From contig JADDPV010000173.1 in assembly GCA_016781705.1 (NCBI GenBank), positions 1 to 7,368 on the forward strand: a DNA stretch of 7,368 nt, written 5' to 3'. Within the stretch, counting starts at the first letter, position 1, and every line of letters starts with the position of its first letter. The DNA is from Rubrobacter sp. Lineage in GTDB: Bacteria; Actinomycetota; Rubrobacteria; Rubrobacterales; Rubrobacteraceae. The position numbers and the translations under genes were made by a program. Below the pieces are notes generated by a model. That model did no database searches, was not told the DNA's origin, and saw only the letters and a program-made list of their open reading frames with translations. Positions 6,913-7,368 of this stretch are shown here, piece by piece.

Positions 6913-7368
6913 CGCGATCCTTCTCCAAGCCCTCGAAGATGTCGGAGAGGATTCTGTGGGCGTAGGTCCATCGGTAGTCAAGCTGACCCGCGCTTGACTC
7001 TCCTCCCCATATCTCCAGGGCACGCGGGCTACTTAGCCGGGCCCAACCTCTCTTGAGCCGCCTCTCGCGTTCGCGGATCAGGTCATGGGCGTGCTGGTCG
7101 GAAACAACACTTCTAGGTCCCGAGGAAGTACAGACCATGCGCTTCCAGGTGTCGACGAACAGGCGAGTGGCCATACTCGCTCCCGTCTTCCGTACGGAGG
7201 ATACGAGTCCCCATAGCGGCTCGGGGTTCCAGGCGGAGAGGTCATTCAGTCTCTCCTCTACGGCTGAGGACCATTCAGACAATCTCTGTTCGTATTTACT
7301 GACGTTTTCCTCCTTCCCCGCGGCCTCTGCGACCATGAGGTTGTAGAGGAGCGAGGCGCCGTGCATGA
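6905..7368 (-). CDS. DUF6361-like protein, C-terminal part (5' end outside window)
   Basis: The frame is open to the right edge, so only the last 153 or so residues are present; the ATG at 7366 is probably internal. The fragment resembles the C-terminal part of DUF6361 proteins as I remember them. It has LLYNLMVAE (residues 6-14 counted from that Met), W32 and W46, an LWGLV segment (51-55), a basic helix rich in arginine (98-110), then LEIWGGE and YRWTYAHRILSDI near the end. It is mostly helical, with no membrane segment. No catalytic motif is visible and the biochemical role of the family is unknown to me. It is the first visible gene of the minus-strand operon and overlaps the PLD start by eight bases, so it is probably co-expressed with PLD and helicase in a fixed ratio. 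The arginine-rich helix could bind nucleic acid, which is inference. The family call rests on pattern memory, not on a profile search. Confidence 0.62.
   Translation of the reverse strand, partial: MHGASLLYNLMVAEAAGKEENVSKYEQRLSEWSSAVEERLNDLSAWNPEPLWGLVSSVRKTGASMATRLFVDTWKRMVCTSSGPRSVVSDQHAHDLIRERERRLKRGWARLSSPRALEIWGGESSAGQLDYRWTYAHRILSDIFEGLEKDRVA
6918..6926 (-). promoter_or_regulatory. Ribosome binding site deciding the PLD TTG start
   Basis: On the minus strand GGAGAAGGA ends five bases before the TTG at 6912-6910, within the final codons of the DUF6361-like gene. No ATG or GTG is better placed near this point in that frame, so the TTG is the likely start, eight bases inside the upstream gene. 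Confidence 0.65.

Noticed and set aside
6913..7023. Upstream in-frame extension of the PLD gene
   Set aside because: It would overlap the DUF6361-like gene by over 100 bases and add a Ser/Thr/Pro-rich stretch without family character; the TTG at 6912 has a strong ribosome binding site.
1778..7368. Classification as DISARM
   Set aside because: No DUF1998 protein (DrmB) and no methyltransferase are present here, and the PLD protein is far larger than DrmC. Genes beyond the window could change this.
1778..7368. Classification as Mokosh
   Set aside because: Mokosh pairs a PLD domain with an SF1-type RNA helicase; the helicase here has SF2 RapA/SNF2 motifs (ADEVGLGKT, QREGRVHR).
1..7368. CRISPR array, tRNA, insertion sequence or attachment site
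   Set aside because: No regularly spaced repeats, tRNA-like cloverleaf, transposase motif or flanking direct repeats could be found by eye; the window is almost entirely coding.

Overview
The window is a dense, high-GC stretch from a bacterium or possibly an archaeon. It shows TTG and GTG starts, strong GGAG/AGGAGG-like ribosome binding sites and overlapping genes. An actinobacterium would fit the style, but nothing here fixes the taxon. No tRNA, rRNA, transposase, integrase, CRISPR array or origin was seen.

Two gene groups converge on a 102-base gap (1676-1777). On the + strand, the C-terminal part of an XPB-like superfamily 2 helicase (1-762, cut by the left edge) is followed by a DUF429-like protein with an RNase H-type fold signature (845-1675). 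On the - strand three tightly coupled genes run right to left: the C-terminal part of a DUF6361-like protein (7368-6905, cut by the right edge), a 628-residue two-motif phospholipase D (PLD) superfamily protein (6912-5026, TTG start) and a 1083-residue RapA/SNF2-like helicase (5029-1778, GTG start). The junctions overlap by 8 and 4 bases, each with a ribosome binding site, so the three products are probably made together.

The gene content (two unrelated SF2 ATPases, a PLD-fold nuclease candidate, an RNase H-fold candidate and a DUF) looks like a defence island. The minus-strand trio resembles DISARM or Mokosh only in combining helicase and PLD parts. It lacks the DUF1998 protein and methyltransferase of DISARM within this window, and its helicase is SF2 rather than the SF1 type of Mokosh. 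The best working idea is a helicase-driven DNA translocase with a PLD effector and a DUF6361 partner. It may be accompanied by an independent helicase/DUF429 module. The defence role is inferred from composition and layout, not shown by the sequence itself.
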